Positions 50,185 through 59,036 of a stretch of DNA of 59,251 bases are shown here, in pieces (the first letter of the stretch is position 1; the number at the start of each line of letters is the position of its first letter). The stretch comes from Streptomyces sp. NWU339 (GTDB lineage: Bacteria > Actinomycetota > Actinomycetes > Streptomycetales > Streptomycetaceae), in assembly GCF_003143855.1 (NCBI RefSeq), contig NZ_QFRK01000045.1:13-59263 (forward strand). The letters are read 5' to 3'. The translations under genes and the position numbers were made by a program. The notes beneath the pieces were generated by a model that ran no database searches, was not told the origin of the DNA, and saw nothing but the letters and a program-made list of their open reading frames with translations.

Positions 50185-50826
50185 ATGAGGAGTTCCCTGG
50201 GAGCGGTGTGCGCGCTCGCCGCCCTTGCCACGGTGCTGTCGACCGGATGTCAGAGCGCGCTCGGCGGTGGCGGGGAGGACGGCCGCCCGGGCGAGCGGCG
50301 GACGGCGACGGAATCGCCCACGCCGACCCGGACCTCCGGGTACGGGGCGGTGTTCCTCGACGTCGACGAGTGCAGTTCGTTCGGCCGGACCAGTTTCACC
50401 GAGGTGCCCTGCGACGGTGAACGGGCGGCGGCCCGGGTCGTCGCCCGCCACGACGGGACCGTGCGCGACGGGCCGCGCTGCCCGGCCACCACGGACTTCG
50501 TGCTGCACATCAGCGAGCAGCACCCCTCCTTCGACGAGGACGGCGACGGGGTGGTGCCGCGCGGCTACGCCTGCATGCGCAACCTCCAGCCGCCGCACCC
50601 GGGCGATCCCGGCGGCGGGGGCGGCCCGCGCACCATCGTCGGCGACTGCGTCTACGGCCTGCCCGACGGAAAGGTCCACGAGACGGCCTGCGACGGCGAG
50701 GGGAAGCACAAGCCGGAGTACAAGGTGACCGAGGCCGTGGACGCCAAGTCGCGGTGCCCGGCGTCCACGGTCCTCTTCGTCCGGCTCGGCGGCGCCGCAC
50801 CGGTGGGCTGCGCCCGCCCGGTGTGA
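50185..50826 (+). CDS. Putative lipoprotein
   Basis: 213 aa from the ATG at 50185 (ATG at 50173 possible). Signal peptide MRSSLGAVCALAALATVLST followed by the lipobox LSTGC. The mature protein holds two related halves, each with a C-x-n-C pattern (FLDVDECSSFGRTSFTEVPC; IVGDCVYGLPDGKVHETAC), suggesting a tandem beta-rich domain with disulfides. Its function is unknown; it is anchored to the outer face of the membrane. Confidence 0.8.
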   Translation: MRSSLGAVCALAALATVLSTGCQSALGGGGEDGRPGERRTATESPTPTRTSGYGAVFLDVDECSSFGRTSFTEVPCDGERAAARVVARHDGTVRDGPRCPATTDFVLHISEQHPSFDEDGDGVVPRGYACMRNLQPPHPGDPGGGGGPRTIVGDCVYGLPDGKVHETACDGEGKHKPEYKVTEAVDAKSRCPASTVLFVRLGGAAPVGCARPV

Positions 50827-50862
50827 GCCGCCCGGCGCGTCCCTACCCGCCCGCCGCGTCCC

Positions 50863-52296
50863 CTACGGGCGCAGGGCCGGCTCCCGCTCGACGTCCCGCC
50901 GGTCCAGCTTGGCGTCGAACGCCGCCAGCGGCTTCGCCTCGGCCGGGTCCTCCCGGACCGCGGCCGGCGCGACGCCCGCCCAGTCGAGGATGCGGGCCGT
51001 CGCCAGCGCCTTCTCCTCACCGGCCAGACCGGCCACGTTGGCGCCGTGGTTCATGCCGGGAGCGGTCAGCACGTAGGAGTCGCGCGCGCCGTGCCCGAGC
51101 CGGAACGGCTCGGCGCCCCACGGGTCGTTCTCGCCGTAGACGAACAGCATGTGCCGGGCGTTGTGCCGCACCCAGGTGTCGACGTCCCGCATGGCCCGGT
51201 GCTCGAACTTCATCGGGATCGAGCGGGGGACGAAGGTGCGGGGCGGCTGGTAGCCGTAACGGACGTACTTCTTCTCGATGTGCGGGAAGCGGATGGTCGG
51301 TGCGCCGAGCTGCGTACCGGCCTGGTAGTAGTACGGCGTGTACGGGCTGAGGCCCTGGTCGGTGTAGAACGAGAAGCCGGAGATCGTGTCGATCGAGGTC
51401 CAGATCTCGTCGTCGGTGGCGTTCTTCGCGTCCGCCGGGATCTGCTCGCAGTCCGCCACCGTGCTGTACTGCCAGAAGCCCCAGACGTAATCGAGGACGA
51501 CCGCCTCGTAGGCGCGGTCCAGGCTGCCGACGGTGTCGAAGGTGTAGCCGTCCTCGGCGGCGAGGGCCGCGTACTTCTTCACCAGCGGCGCCCGGCGCAC
51601 CAGCGCCTCGCGCTGCACCGCGTTCAGCCGGTCGCGGCACTCCTTGGTGCCGACCTCCGCGAAGAAGCGGTCGTAGGCGGAATCCTCCTTGTCCACCACG
51701 TCGTTGGGGGCGACGTAGGCGACGACACCGTCCATGTCGCGCGGGTAGAAACGTTCGTAGTAGGTGGCGGTCATGCCGCCCTTGGAGCCGCCGGTGGAGA
51801 TCCACTTCTTGGAGTAGATCCCCTTCAGCGCCTCGAAGACGCGGTGCTGGTCACTGGCGGCCTGCCAGATGTCCAGCTTGGACCAGTCGGCTGGCTCGGG
51901 ACGGGACGGGGTGAAGAAGCGGTACTCCAGGGAGACCTGGTTGCCGTCCACGATCTGGGTGGGCTCGCTGCGGCGGGGCGTCGTCGAGACGTTGTAGCCG
52001 CCGGTGAAGAAGACGGTCGGCCGCGCGACGTCCTTGTGCAGCACGGTGATCCGCTGCTGGAACGTGCCCTGGGAGGGCCTGCGGTGGTCGACCGGCTGGG
52101 TGTAGTTGAGAACGAAGAAGCGGTACCCGGTGTACGGCTTCTCCTCGACCAGGCTCATGCCCGGTACGGAGAGCAGTCTCTCCTTGATGTCAGTGGTGCC
52201 GGTGGCCTCCGGCTCGGCGGCGGTGGCCGCCCCGGCCGTACTCAGTGTGCCTATGAGCACCGTGAGCGCCAGCAGCCATCTGAGCGCCTTGCGCAT
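50863..52296 (-). CDS. Secreted S37-type prolyl tri/tetrapeptidyl aminopeptidase
   Basis: 477 aa from the ATG at 52296 (GGGGAG upstream). Sec signal peptide MRKALRWLLALTVLIGTLST ending near ATAA. An alpha/beta-hydrolase with the nucleophile elbow GGSKGGMTATYYERFYP, VAYVAPNDVVDKEDSAYDRF, and the later acid and His regions FVYGENDPWGAEPF and APGMNHG. It matches the S37 (PS-10) family of Streptomyces tripeptidyl aminopeptidases, which remove peptides from extracellular proteins including protease propeptides. Transcribed toward the lipoprotein gene. Confidence 0.88.
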   Translation of the reverse strand: MRKALRWLLALTVLIGTLSTAGAATAAEPEATGTTDIKERLLSVPGMSLVEEKPYTGYRFFVLNYTQPVDHRRPSQGTFQQRITVLHKDVARPTVFFTGGYNVSTTPRRSEPTQIVDGNQVSLEYRFFTPSRPEPADWSKLDIWQAASDQHRVFEALKGIYSKKWISTGGSKGGMTATYYERFYPRDMDGVVAYVAPNDVVDKEDSAYDRFFAEVGTKECRDRLNAVQREALVRRAPLVKKYAALAAEDGYTFDTVGSLDRAYEAVVLDYVWGFWQYSTVADCEQIPADAKNATDDEIWTSIDTISGFSFYTDQGLSPYTPYYYQAGTQLGAPTIRFPHIEKKYVRYGYQPPRTFVPRSIPMKFEHRAMRDVDTWVRHNARHMLFVYGENDPWGAEPFRLGHGARDSYVLTAPGMNHGANVAGLAGEEKALATARILDWAGVAPAAVREDPAEAKPLAAFDAKLDRRDVEREPALRP

Positions 52297-52379
52297 GCGC
52301 ACTCCCCTGTGAGACAGATGTGCGCCGGAAGCTATCGGACCAACTCCCCGCAGCAACAGGGGACATAGGGATATCCCTC

Positions 52380-52447
52380 GGTCAGGCGTTTCCTTAGGTC
52401 AGGTATGTCCCTGGGGCAGATGTGTCCCTGGGTCAGGTGTGTCCCCG
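52380..52447. repeat. 17-bp tandem repeat, four copies, upstream of the S37 peptidase
   Basis: Units start at 52380, 52397, 52414 and 52431, each 17 bp, with consensus GGTCAGGTGTGTCCCTG. The array ends 2 bp before the stop codon of the small secreted protein gene (52450) and begins 83 bp upstream of the peptidase start. GGGGACATAGGGA just beside it repeats the TGTCCC core in inverse orientation. It could be a regulator-binding array or a simple slippage product. Confidence 0.85.
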
Positions 52448-52449
52448 GC

Positions 52450-52836
52450 TCAGCACAGGATCCAGCCGGAGCTGACCGAGCCGCCGCCCACCCGTCCCTT
52501 CACCCAGACGCACCGGCGGCCGGCGTGCACGGTGACCGGGCCGGCGTAGCGCGTGTAGCGGCCCTCGTCGACGACCGGCCGGCCGCCGCGCGCCCGGATG
52601 CTCACCGACATCGTCCGCCGGGTGCCGGGCTTCTCGGCGAGGGTGACGGCGCAGAGGTAGCCGCCGCGCTTGTGGACGACCACGGTGCCGGTGGAGAACG
52701 GCAGGGTGCGCACCTTGCGTCCCGCGCAGTGCCCCGCGGCCTGCGCGTCGCCCGGTGCGGCGGCGACGAGCAGCCCCGACGCGGTCAGCACCGCCAGACC
52801 GAGCGCGAGCCGCCGCCGTATCGCTCCACTGCCCAC
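52450..52836 (-). CDS. Small secreted protein
   Basis: 128 aa from the GTG at 52836, chosen because GGGGGAGGAACG lies just before it; an ATG 24 bp upstream is the alternative. Signal peptide IRRRLALGLAVLTASGLLVA with a cleavage site near AQAA. The mature part (about 90 aa) has CAGRK, a central YLCAVTL and a final RCVWVKG...WILC, four cysteines likely forming disulfides. A beta-rich secreted protein of unknown role. Confidence 0.75.
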   Translation of the reverse strand: MGSGAIRRRLALGLAVLTASGLLVAAAPGDAQAAGHCAGRKVRTLPFSTGTVVVHKRGGYLCAVTLAEKPGTRRTMSVSIRARGGRPVVDEGRYTRYAGPVTVHAGRRCVWVKGRVGGGSVSSGWILC

Positions 52837-52935
52837 TGCCGTTCCTCCCCCGAACCGCATCGCACCTGCCGCATCCGCCGCGCACAACGGCGTATGCGGA
52901 TACGGACGCCTGGCGTACCGCGGATGGTTGCGCGG

Positions 52936-55900
52936 TCAGCGGCCGGCGCCGACCGGCTCCTCCGGTTCGGCCTGCCCGATGAAGGTCCGCCACAGCTCGG
53001 CGTACCGCCCGTCGCGGGCCAGCAGCTCCTCGTGGGTGCCGTCCTCGGCGACCCGGCCGTGGTCCATGACGACGACCCGGTCGGCGCGGGCGGCGGTGGT
53101 CAGCCGGTGCGCGACGACCAGCGTCGTACGCCGCCCCGCCAGCCGGTCCGTCGCCTGGTTGACCTGCGCCTCGGTGGCCAGGTCGAGCGCGGCGGTGGCC
53201 TCGTCGAGCAGCAGGACGTCCGGGTCGACCAGTTCGGCGCGGGCCAGGGCGATCAGCTGGCGCTGTCCGGCGGAGAGGTTCCGGCCGCGTTCGGCGACCT
53301 CGTGCAGATAGCCGCCCTCCAGGGTGGCGATCATCTCGTGCGCCCCGACCGCGCGGGCCGCCGCCTCCACCTCGGCGTCGGTGGCGTCCGGGCGGCCGTA
53401 GGCGATGGCGTCGCGGACGGTGCCCGGGAAGAGGTAGGCCTCCTGCGGGACCACGCCGAGCCGGTGCCGGTACGCGGTGATGTCGAGGTCCCTGAGGTCG
53501 GTGCCGTCGACGGTGACCCTGCCCCCGGTGGGGTCGTAGAACCGGGCCACCAGCTTGACCAGGGTGGACTTCCCGGCGCCGGTCTCGCCGACGAACGCGA
53601 CGGTCTGCCCGGCGGGGATGCGCAGGTCGATGCCGCTGAGCGCCTCCTCCTCGTCCCCGTAGGCGAAGCGCACGTCCTCGAAGGCGATCTGCCCGCGCAG
53701 GGAGGGCACGTCGAGGGGTTTCTCGGCGTCCTCGGTGGACGTCGGCTCCCGGAGCAGTTCCTGGATGCGGCCCAGGGAGACGGTCGCCTGCTGGTAGCCG
53801 TCGAAGACCTGGGAGAGCTGCTGCACCGGGGCGAAGAACAGGTCGATGTAGAGCAGGTACGCCACCAGCGCGCCGGTCGTCAGCGTTCCGTTGTCGACCC
53901 TGGCCCCGCCCACGATCAGCACCGCCGCCGCGGCCGACGACGCCAGGAACTGCACGAACGGGAAGTACACCGAGATCAGCCACTGGCCCCGGATCCGGGC
54001 GGCGCGGTAGTCGGCGCTGCGCTCGGTGAACCGCCGGTTGCCGTGCCGCTCACGCCCGAAGGCCTGCACGATCCGCAGCCCGGACACCGACTCCTGGAGG
54101 TCGGCGTTGACCGTCGACACCCGTTCCCGGGCCAGTTCGTACGCCTTCACGCTGGCCCGGCGGAAGTAGAACGTGGCGACGATCAGCGGGGGCAGGGTGG
54201 CGAAGACGACCAGGGCGAGCTGTACGTCGATCACCAGCAGGACGCCCATGATGCCGAAGAAGGTGACCACCGAGACGAACGCGGTGACCAGGCCCGTCTG
54301 CAGGAACGTCGACAGGGCGTCGATGTCGGTGGTCATCCGGGTCATGATCCGGCCGGTCAGCTCGCGCTCGTAGTAGTCGAGGCCGAGCCGCTGGAGCTGG
54401 GCGAAGACCTTCAGCCGCAGCGAGTACAGCACGCGTTCGCCGGTGCGTCCGGTCATCCGGATCTCACCGATCTGCGCGGCCCACTGGACGACCACGGCGA
54501 GCAGGCCGAGCAGGGCGGCCGCCCAGACCGCGCCGAGGGCGGCCCGGGTGACGCCGTCGTCGATGCCGTGCCGGATCAGCACCGGCAGCAGCAGGCCCAT
54601 GGCCGCGTCCACGGCGACCAGCCCGAGGCTGATCAGCAGGGGCAGGCCGAAGCCGCGCAGCAGGCGGCGCAGGCCGTAGGACTCCTCCCGCTGGACGGCC
54701 CGGCTCTCGTCCACGTCGGGGACGTCGTTCGCCGGGGGCAGGGCCGCGACCTGGGCGAGCAGCTCGGGGGTGGCCGGGCTGTCGGCCAGGGCGGTGTCCT
54801 TGGGCTCGCGGTCGCCGGTCCACAGGTGGGGGGTGACCCCGCGTTCGGCGTCGAACTCGGCGTCCAGCTCCGCGCGGACCGAGGTGTCCTCCGGGTGGGC
54901 CCCCTGCGGCGCGGCGGACGGGGTGTGGCCCGGGGAGACGCCGCCCAGCTCGTCGGGGTCGGTGAGCAGCCGGCGGTAGCGGGCGGAGCGCCGCTGGAGC
55001 TCGTCGTGGGTGCCGATGTCGGCGAGCCGGCCGCCGTCGAGGACGGCGATGCGGTCGGCGAGGTTGAGGGTGGAGCGGCGGTGGGCGATCAGCAGGGTGG
55101 TGCGGCCGCGCATGACCTGTGCCAGCGCCTCGTGGATCTCGTGCTCGACGCGGGCGTCCACGGCGGAGGTGGCGTCGTCGAGGACCAGCAGGCGCGGGTC
55201 GGTGAGGATCGCGCGGGCGAGTGCGACGCGCTGGCGCTGGCCGCCGGAGAGGGTCAGGCCGTGCTCGCCGACCGTGGTGTCGTAGCCCTCGGGCAGTTCC
55301 GTGATGAACCCGTCGGCCTGGGCCGCGCGGGCGGCGGCCACGATCTGCTCCTCGGTCGCGTCCGGACGGCCGTAGGCGATGTTGGCGCGGACGGTGTCGG
55401 AGAAGAGGAAGGAGTCCTCCGGGACCAGTCCGATGGCGGCGCGCAGGGACTCGGTGGTCAGCTCCCGCACGTCGTGCCCGCCGACGAGGACGGCGCCGCC
55501 GGTGACGTCGTAGAACCGTGGCAGGAGCAGGGAGACGGTGGACTTGCCGGAGCCGGAGGCGCCGACGACGGCGAGGGTCTCGCCGGGACGGATCTCGAAG
55601 GAGAGGCCGCTGAGGACGGGGTGCCCGGACTCGTAGCCGAAGGAGACGTCGTCGAACTCGACGGTCGCGGGGGCGTCGGCGGGGAGCTCCTTGGTGCCGT
55701 CGGTGAGGGACGGCTCGGTGTCGATCAGCTCCAGGACGCGCTCGGTGCCGGCGCGGGCCTGCTGGCCGACGGTGAGGACGACGGCGAGCATCCTGACCGG
55801 GCCGACGAGCTGGGCGAGGTAGGTGGAGAACGCGACGAACGTGCCCAGGGTGATGCTGCCGCGCACGGCGAGCCAGCCGCCGAGCGCGAGCATCGCCACC

Positions 55901-56667
55901 TGGCCGAGGGCGGGGACGGCCTGGAGGGCCGGGGTGTACCTGGAGTTCAGGCGGATGGTGCGCAGCCGCCCGGCGAACAGCCGCCGGCCGACCTCGCGCA
56001 GCTTCCCCGTCTCCTGCTCCTCCTGCCCGAAGCCCTTCACCACGCGGACGCCGCCGACGGCACCGTCGACCACGCCGGCGACGGCGGCGGCCTGGGCCTG
56101 GGCGTACCAGGTGGAGGGGTGCAGCCGGGTGCGGCTGCGTTTGGCGATCCACCACAGGGCGGGCGCGACGGCGAGGGCGACGGCCGTGAGCGGCAGCGAC
56201 AGCGCCGCCATGATCCCGAGGGAGATCAGGAACAGCAGGATGTTGCCGATGGTCATCGGCAACATGAAGAGCAGGCCCTGGATCAGCTGGAGGTCGCTGG
56301 TCGCCCGCCCGACGACCTGCCCGGTGGACAGCTCGTCCTGGCGGCGGCCGTCGAGCCGGGTGATCGACCGGTACATCTCGGTGCGCAGGTCGTGCTGCAC
56401 GTCGAGGGCGAGCCGGCCGCCGTAGTAGCGGCGGATGTAGGTGAGGACGTAGACGAGGAGCGCGGCACCGATCAGGGCGCCCGCCCAGGGGGCCATGGCG
56501 CGGCTGTGGTCGCCGATCACGTCGTCGATGATCACCTTGGTGATCAGCGGGACCAGCGCCATCACGGCCATGCCGCCGAGGGAGGCACCCAGGGCCAGGA
56601 GGACGTCCTTGGGATAGCGCCACGCGTATCCGGTCAGTCGTCGTGCCCATCCCTGTTGCGGTGTCAC
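52936..56667 (-). CDS. Fused ABC exporter (two TMD-NBD halves in one chain)
   Basis: 1243 aa from the GTG at 56667. Half 1: six membrane helices, Walker A GASGSGKS, signature LSGGQRQ, Walker B LLVLDDATSAVD. Half 2 (from about residue 640): six helices, Walker A GETGAGKS, signature LSAGQRQ, Walker B VLLLDEATAALD. The first site has Asp instead of the catalytic Glu after Walker B, and the second signature is LSAGQ, so one ATP site should be degenerate, as in heterodimeric exporters such as BmrCD or TM287/288. Here both subunits are fused. A charged linker (about 590-680) joins the halves. Probably a drug or lipid exporter. Confidence 0.9.
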   Translation of the reverse strand: MTPQQGWARRLTGYAWRYPKDVLLALGASLGGMAVMALVPLITKVIIDDVIGDHSRAMAPWAGALIGAALLVYVLTYIRRYYGGRLALDVQHDLRTEMYRSITRLDGRRQDELSTGQVVGRATSDLQLIQGLLFMLPMTIGNILLFLISLGIMAALSLPLTAVALAVAPALWWIAKRSRTRLHPSTWYAQAQAAAVAGVVDGAVGGVRVVKGFGQEEQETGKLREVGRRLFAGRLRTIRLNSRYTPALQAVPALGQVAMLALGGWLAVRGSITLGTFVAFSTYLAQLVGPVRMLAVVLTVGQQARAGTERVLELIDTEPSLTDGTKELPADAPATVEFDDVSFGYESGHPVLSGLSFEIRPGETLAVVGASGSGKSTVSLLLPRFYDVTGGAVLVGGHDVRELTTESLRAAIGLVPEDSFLFSDTVRANIAYGRPDATEEQIVAAARAAQADGFITELPEGYDTTVGEHGLTLSGGQRQRVALARAILTDPRLLVLDDATSAVDARVEHEIHEALAQVMRGRTTLLIAHRRSTLNLADRIAVLDGGRLADIGTHDELQRRSARYRRLLTDPDELGGVSPGHTPSAAPQGAHPEDTSVRAELDAEFDAERGVTPHLWTGDREPKDTALADSPATPELLAQVAALPPANDVPDVDESRAVQREESYGLRRLLRGFGLPLLISLGLVAVDAAMGLLLPVLIRHGIDDGVTRAALGAVWAAALLGLLAVVVQWAAQIGEIRMTGRTGERVLYSLRLKVFAQLQRLGLDYYERELTGRIMTRMTTDIDALSTFLQTGLVTAFVSVVTFFGIMGVLLVIDVQLALVVFATLPPLIVATFYFRRASVKAYELARERVSTVNADLQESVSGLRIVQAFGRERHGNRRFTERSADYRAARIRGQWLISVYFPFVQFLASSAAAAVLIVGGARVDNGTLTTGALVAYLLYIDLFFAPVQQLSQVFDGYQQATVSLGRIQELLREPTSTEDAEKPLDVPSLRGQIAFEDVRFAYGDEEEALSGIDLRIPAGQTVAFVGETGAGKSTLVKLVARFYDPTGGRVTVDGTDLRDLDITAYRHRLGVVPQEAYLFPGTVRDAIAYGRPDATDAEVEAAARAVGAHEMIATLEGGYLHEVAERGRNLSAGQRQLIALARAELVDPDVLLLDEATAALDLATEAQVNQATDRLAGRRTTLVVAHRLTTAARADRVVVMDHGRVAEDGTHEELLARDGRYAELWRTFIGQAEPEEPVGAGR

Positions 56668-56904
56668 GCGGGTGCCCTCCGGTCCGGTCCTACGACCCGA
56701 TCGTCCTGATCTTCCGGAAGGCTCCAACGCGTTCCGCGGCGGTTTTCATCCCCGCACACCGCTCGGCCGCGTTCGCACGCCCATCCGCCGACCGGCACAC
56801 GACCGACACCTCCTCTTCCCTTCACCTCCCCTTCACCTCTTCGCATGCATGTCCATGTCACTCTTCTTCACGGCCCAGTCAACCCGCGTAGATCGGACAC
56901 CCAC

Positions 56905-57729
56905 ATGCCCGTGACACCCGTACGCCGCCGTTGGAAGACGCTCGCCCTGGCCACCTCGGCCGTCCTGGTCGGCCTCACCGTCCCCGCGCTGACCGCGCCC
57001 ACCGCCGGCGCCGCGACCACCGCGGCCACTACGACCACCGCGTACGACGACACGTACTACGCGGGCGCGATGGGCAAGTCCGGCACGGCCCTGAAGAGCT
57101 CCCTGCACACGATCATCAGGAACCAGACGAAGCTGTCCTACTCGGCCGTCTGGGACGCCCTCAAGGTCACCGACCAGGACCCGAACAACAGCAACAACGT
57201 GATCCTGCTGTACTCGGGCATCTCCCGTAGCAAGTCCCTCAACGGCGGGAACGTGGGCAACTGGAACCGCGAGCACGTGTGGGCCAAGTCGCACGGCGAC
57301 TTCGGTACCGCCACGGGGCCCGGCACCGACATCCACCACCTGCGCCCCGAGGACGTCCAGGTCAACTCCATCCGCGGCAACAAGGACTTCGACAACGGCG
57401 GCAGCTCGTTCACCAACAGCGGCGGCAGCCTGACCGACTCCAACTCCTTCGAGCCCCGCGACGCCGTCAAGGGCGACGTGGCGCGCATGATCCTCTACAT
57501 GACCGTCCGCTACGAGGGCACCGACGGCTGGCCCGACCTGGAGCCCAACGACGCGGTGACCAACGGCAGCGCCCCGTACCACGGCCGCCTCTCGGTCCTG
57601 AAGCAGTGGCACGAGCAGGACCCGCCGAGCGCCTCCGAGCAGCGCCGCAACGACCTCATCTACACCTCCTACCAGCGCAACCGCAACCCGTTCATCGACC
57701 ACCCGGAGTGGGTCGAGTCGATCTGGTGA
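56905..57729 (+). CDS. Secreted endonuclease I-family nuclease
   Basis: 274 aa from the ATG at 56905; no good ribosome-binding site, and an ATG at 56845 is possible. Signal peptide RRRWKTLALATSAVLVGLTV ending near AGA. The endonuclease I (NucM/EndA) core has the His-Me motif NREHVWAKSHGDFG and GTDIHHLRPEDVQVNSIRGN, then ARMILYMTVRYEG and the C-terminal RNPFIDHPEWVESIW. It should degrade extracellular DNA with a divalent metal for nutrient use or during development. Confidence 0.92.
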   Translation: MPVTPVRRRWKTLALATSAVLVGLTVPALTAPTAGAATTAATTTTAYDDTYYAGAMGKSGTALKSSLHTIIRNQTKLSYSAVWDALKVTDQDPNNSNNVILLYSGISRSKSLNGGNVGNWNREHVWAKSHGDFGTATGPGTDIHHLRPEDVQVNSIRGNKDFDNGGSSFTNSGGSLTDSNSFEPRDAVKGDVARMILYMTVRYEGTDGWPDLEPNDAVTNGSAPYHGRLSVLKQWHEQDPPSASEQRRNDLIYTSYQRNRNPFIDHPEWVESIW

Positions 57730-57739
57730 CCCACCGGCT

Positions 57740-57777
57740 CCCGTGGTGCCCGGCGACACCGCCCCGGGCACCACGGG
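57740..57777 (+). terminator. Endonuclease gene terminator
   Basis: A perfect 14-bp stem (57740-57753 with 57764-57777, CCCGTGGTGCCCGG and complement) with a 10-nt loop, 11 bp past the stop codon. Confidence 0.85.
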
Positions 57778-57807
57778 CGCACCACGCCCGGGCGGGCCCG
57801 GCCGTCA

Positions 57808-58056
57808 TCAGCATTCGGGTATGCCGCCGCGGGCCTCGCGGTTCTCGGCGATGCGGCGGACGTCCGTTGGTGCCTCGTGCATGCGCCCGAGCAGGAACCG
57901 GAGCCGTTCGGCGGTTGAAACTTCCCCATGATCCTGGACACGTTTCCGTCGCCGGTCGCTCTCTTGCGCGATGAAGGCCGTGGCCTGGTCGGCGGCGAGC
58001 CCGCGCAGCCGCTTGACGTCCTCTCGCTCGGCTGCGTCCAGCCCCTCGGCGAGGAC
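57808..58056 (-). pseudogene. Coding-like tail directly beyond the amber stop of the MarR-type gene
   Basis: After the TAG at 58059-58057 the same frame stays open for 82 codons (VLAEGLDAAEREDVKRLRGL, then ADQATAFIAQESDRRRKRVQ ... ENREARGGIPEC, stop). It has host-like codon use but no ATG, GTG or TTG start near its beginning. It may be the former C-terminus of the regulator lost to a nonsense change, or a separate small gene with an unusual start. Confidence 0.35.
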
Positions 58057-58815
58057 CTATCCGCGGTCCGAACCCGGCTCGGCGGTGCCGCCCGAGGCCG
58101 GGTCGGGTTTCGTGTAGAGGACTTCGCGGGCCTGCTCCGCGGCGCGGGCGGTGCTCTCGCTGACGAAGTCCAGGAAGCGGGCGATGTTCTCGAGACGGGT
58201 GGCGGCCGGGGTGCCGGGACCGAGGATGCCGACGCCCTGCCGTGAGGTCTCGACGACCTGCGCGAGGGACCGGGCGCTGGCGATCGTCGCCTGGTACCAG
58301 ACGTCGTCGTCGACGAAGTAACGCTCGCGGCGACGATCGTCGCGCTCCCGGCGGACGAGGCCCTGGCTCTCGAGGAACATGATCGCCTTGGAGATGGACG
58401 CCGGGCTGACCTGGAGGCGCTGGACGAGTTCGGACGCGGTGAGGTTGCCCGCGTCGGTGGTGTAGAGGCAGACCAGCACCCGAGACATCATCTTGGGCAT
58501 GCCCGATTGCATGAAGACGGTGGTGAGGGTCTCCTCGTACTCACGCACGGCCTCGGCATCGCGTCCGTGGGCCTGCTCGGGCACCTGCGGCCCGCTTCGG
58601 GACGCGGCCCGCCTGCGGCGGTGGGTACGGCGTTCGGTGGCACGGTGGGCCAGGTCGGCGCGGTAGGCGGTGGGGCCGCCGTTGCGCATGACCTCGCGCG
58701 TGATCGTCGAGGTCGGGCGGTCGAGGCGCCTGGCGATCTCCGCGTAGGCGACGCCGTCAGCCAGCCCCAGCGCGATCTGCTGACGTTCCTGCTGAGTGAG
58801 CCTGCCTCCCGGCAT
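58057..58815 (-). CDS. Regulator with IS30-like HTH fused to a MarR/GbsR-type winged helix
   Basis: 252 aa. Residues 1-60 are an HTH_38-type domain (LTQQERQQIALGLADGVAYA, then EIARRLDRPTSTITREV) like that of IS30 transposases. A basic linker follows, then a MarR/GbsR winged helix (MMSRVLVCLYTTDAGNLTAS, ELVQRLQVSPASISKAIMFL, ESQGLVRRERDDRRRERYF) and a helical dimerisation part. GAAGGAGACC precedes the ATG. It is divergent from the DUF4097 gene, and their gap contains perfect and partial copies of an ATTGCAATGAAT-like site, so it probably represses both. Confidence 0.87.
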   Translation of the reverse strand: MPGGRLTQQERQQIALGLADGVAYAEIARRLDRPTSTITREVMRNGGPTAYRADLAHRATERRTHRRRRAASRSGPQVPEQAHGRDAEAVREYEETLTTVFMQSGMPKMMSRVLVCLYTTDAGNLTASELVQRLQVSPASISKAIMFLESQGLVRRERDDRRRERYFVDDDVWYQATIASARSLAQVVETSRQGVGILGPGTPAATRLENIARFLDFVSESTARAAEQAREVLYTKPDPASGGTAEPGSDRG

Positions 58816-58867
58816 CGCGGTCTCCTTCGTGGTCCGTGAGGTGTGGCCAGCATAGCGTTCACCGTCA

Positions 58868-58883
58868 ATTCATTGCAATGAAT
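58868..58883. promoter_or_regulatory. 16-bp palindromic operator ATTCATTGCAATGAAT
   Basis: A perfect 16-bp palindrome in an unusually AT-rich 221-bp gap. Related sequences recur at about 58917 (ATTGCAACGATTCAT), 58961 (GAATGCAATGAG) and 58971 (GATTGTTGCC). Likely sites for the MarR-type protein encoded at 58057-58815. Confidence 0.75.
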
Positions 58884-59036
58884 AAGGAGAAGGTGCGTTG
58901 CGTTAAATTCACAACCATTGCAACGATTCATCGACTCCCACCTGCCAATTCAGCAATGGAATGCAATGAGATTGTTGCCAGATCGATGAACGCAACGTAG
59001 CGTTTCTGTCATTTGAAAGTGAGCAAGGAGCTCGCG

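Noticed and set aside
52405..56709. A 1434-codon open frame on the plus strand opposite the ABC exporter
   Set aside because: The translated product is low-complexity Gly/Asp/Val/Arg typical of an antisense shadow. The minus strand holds complete Walker and signature motifs.
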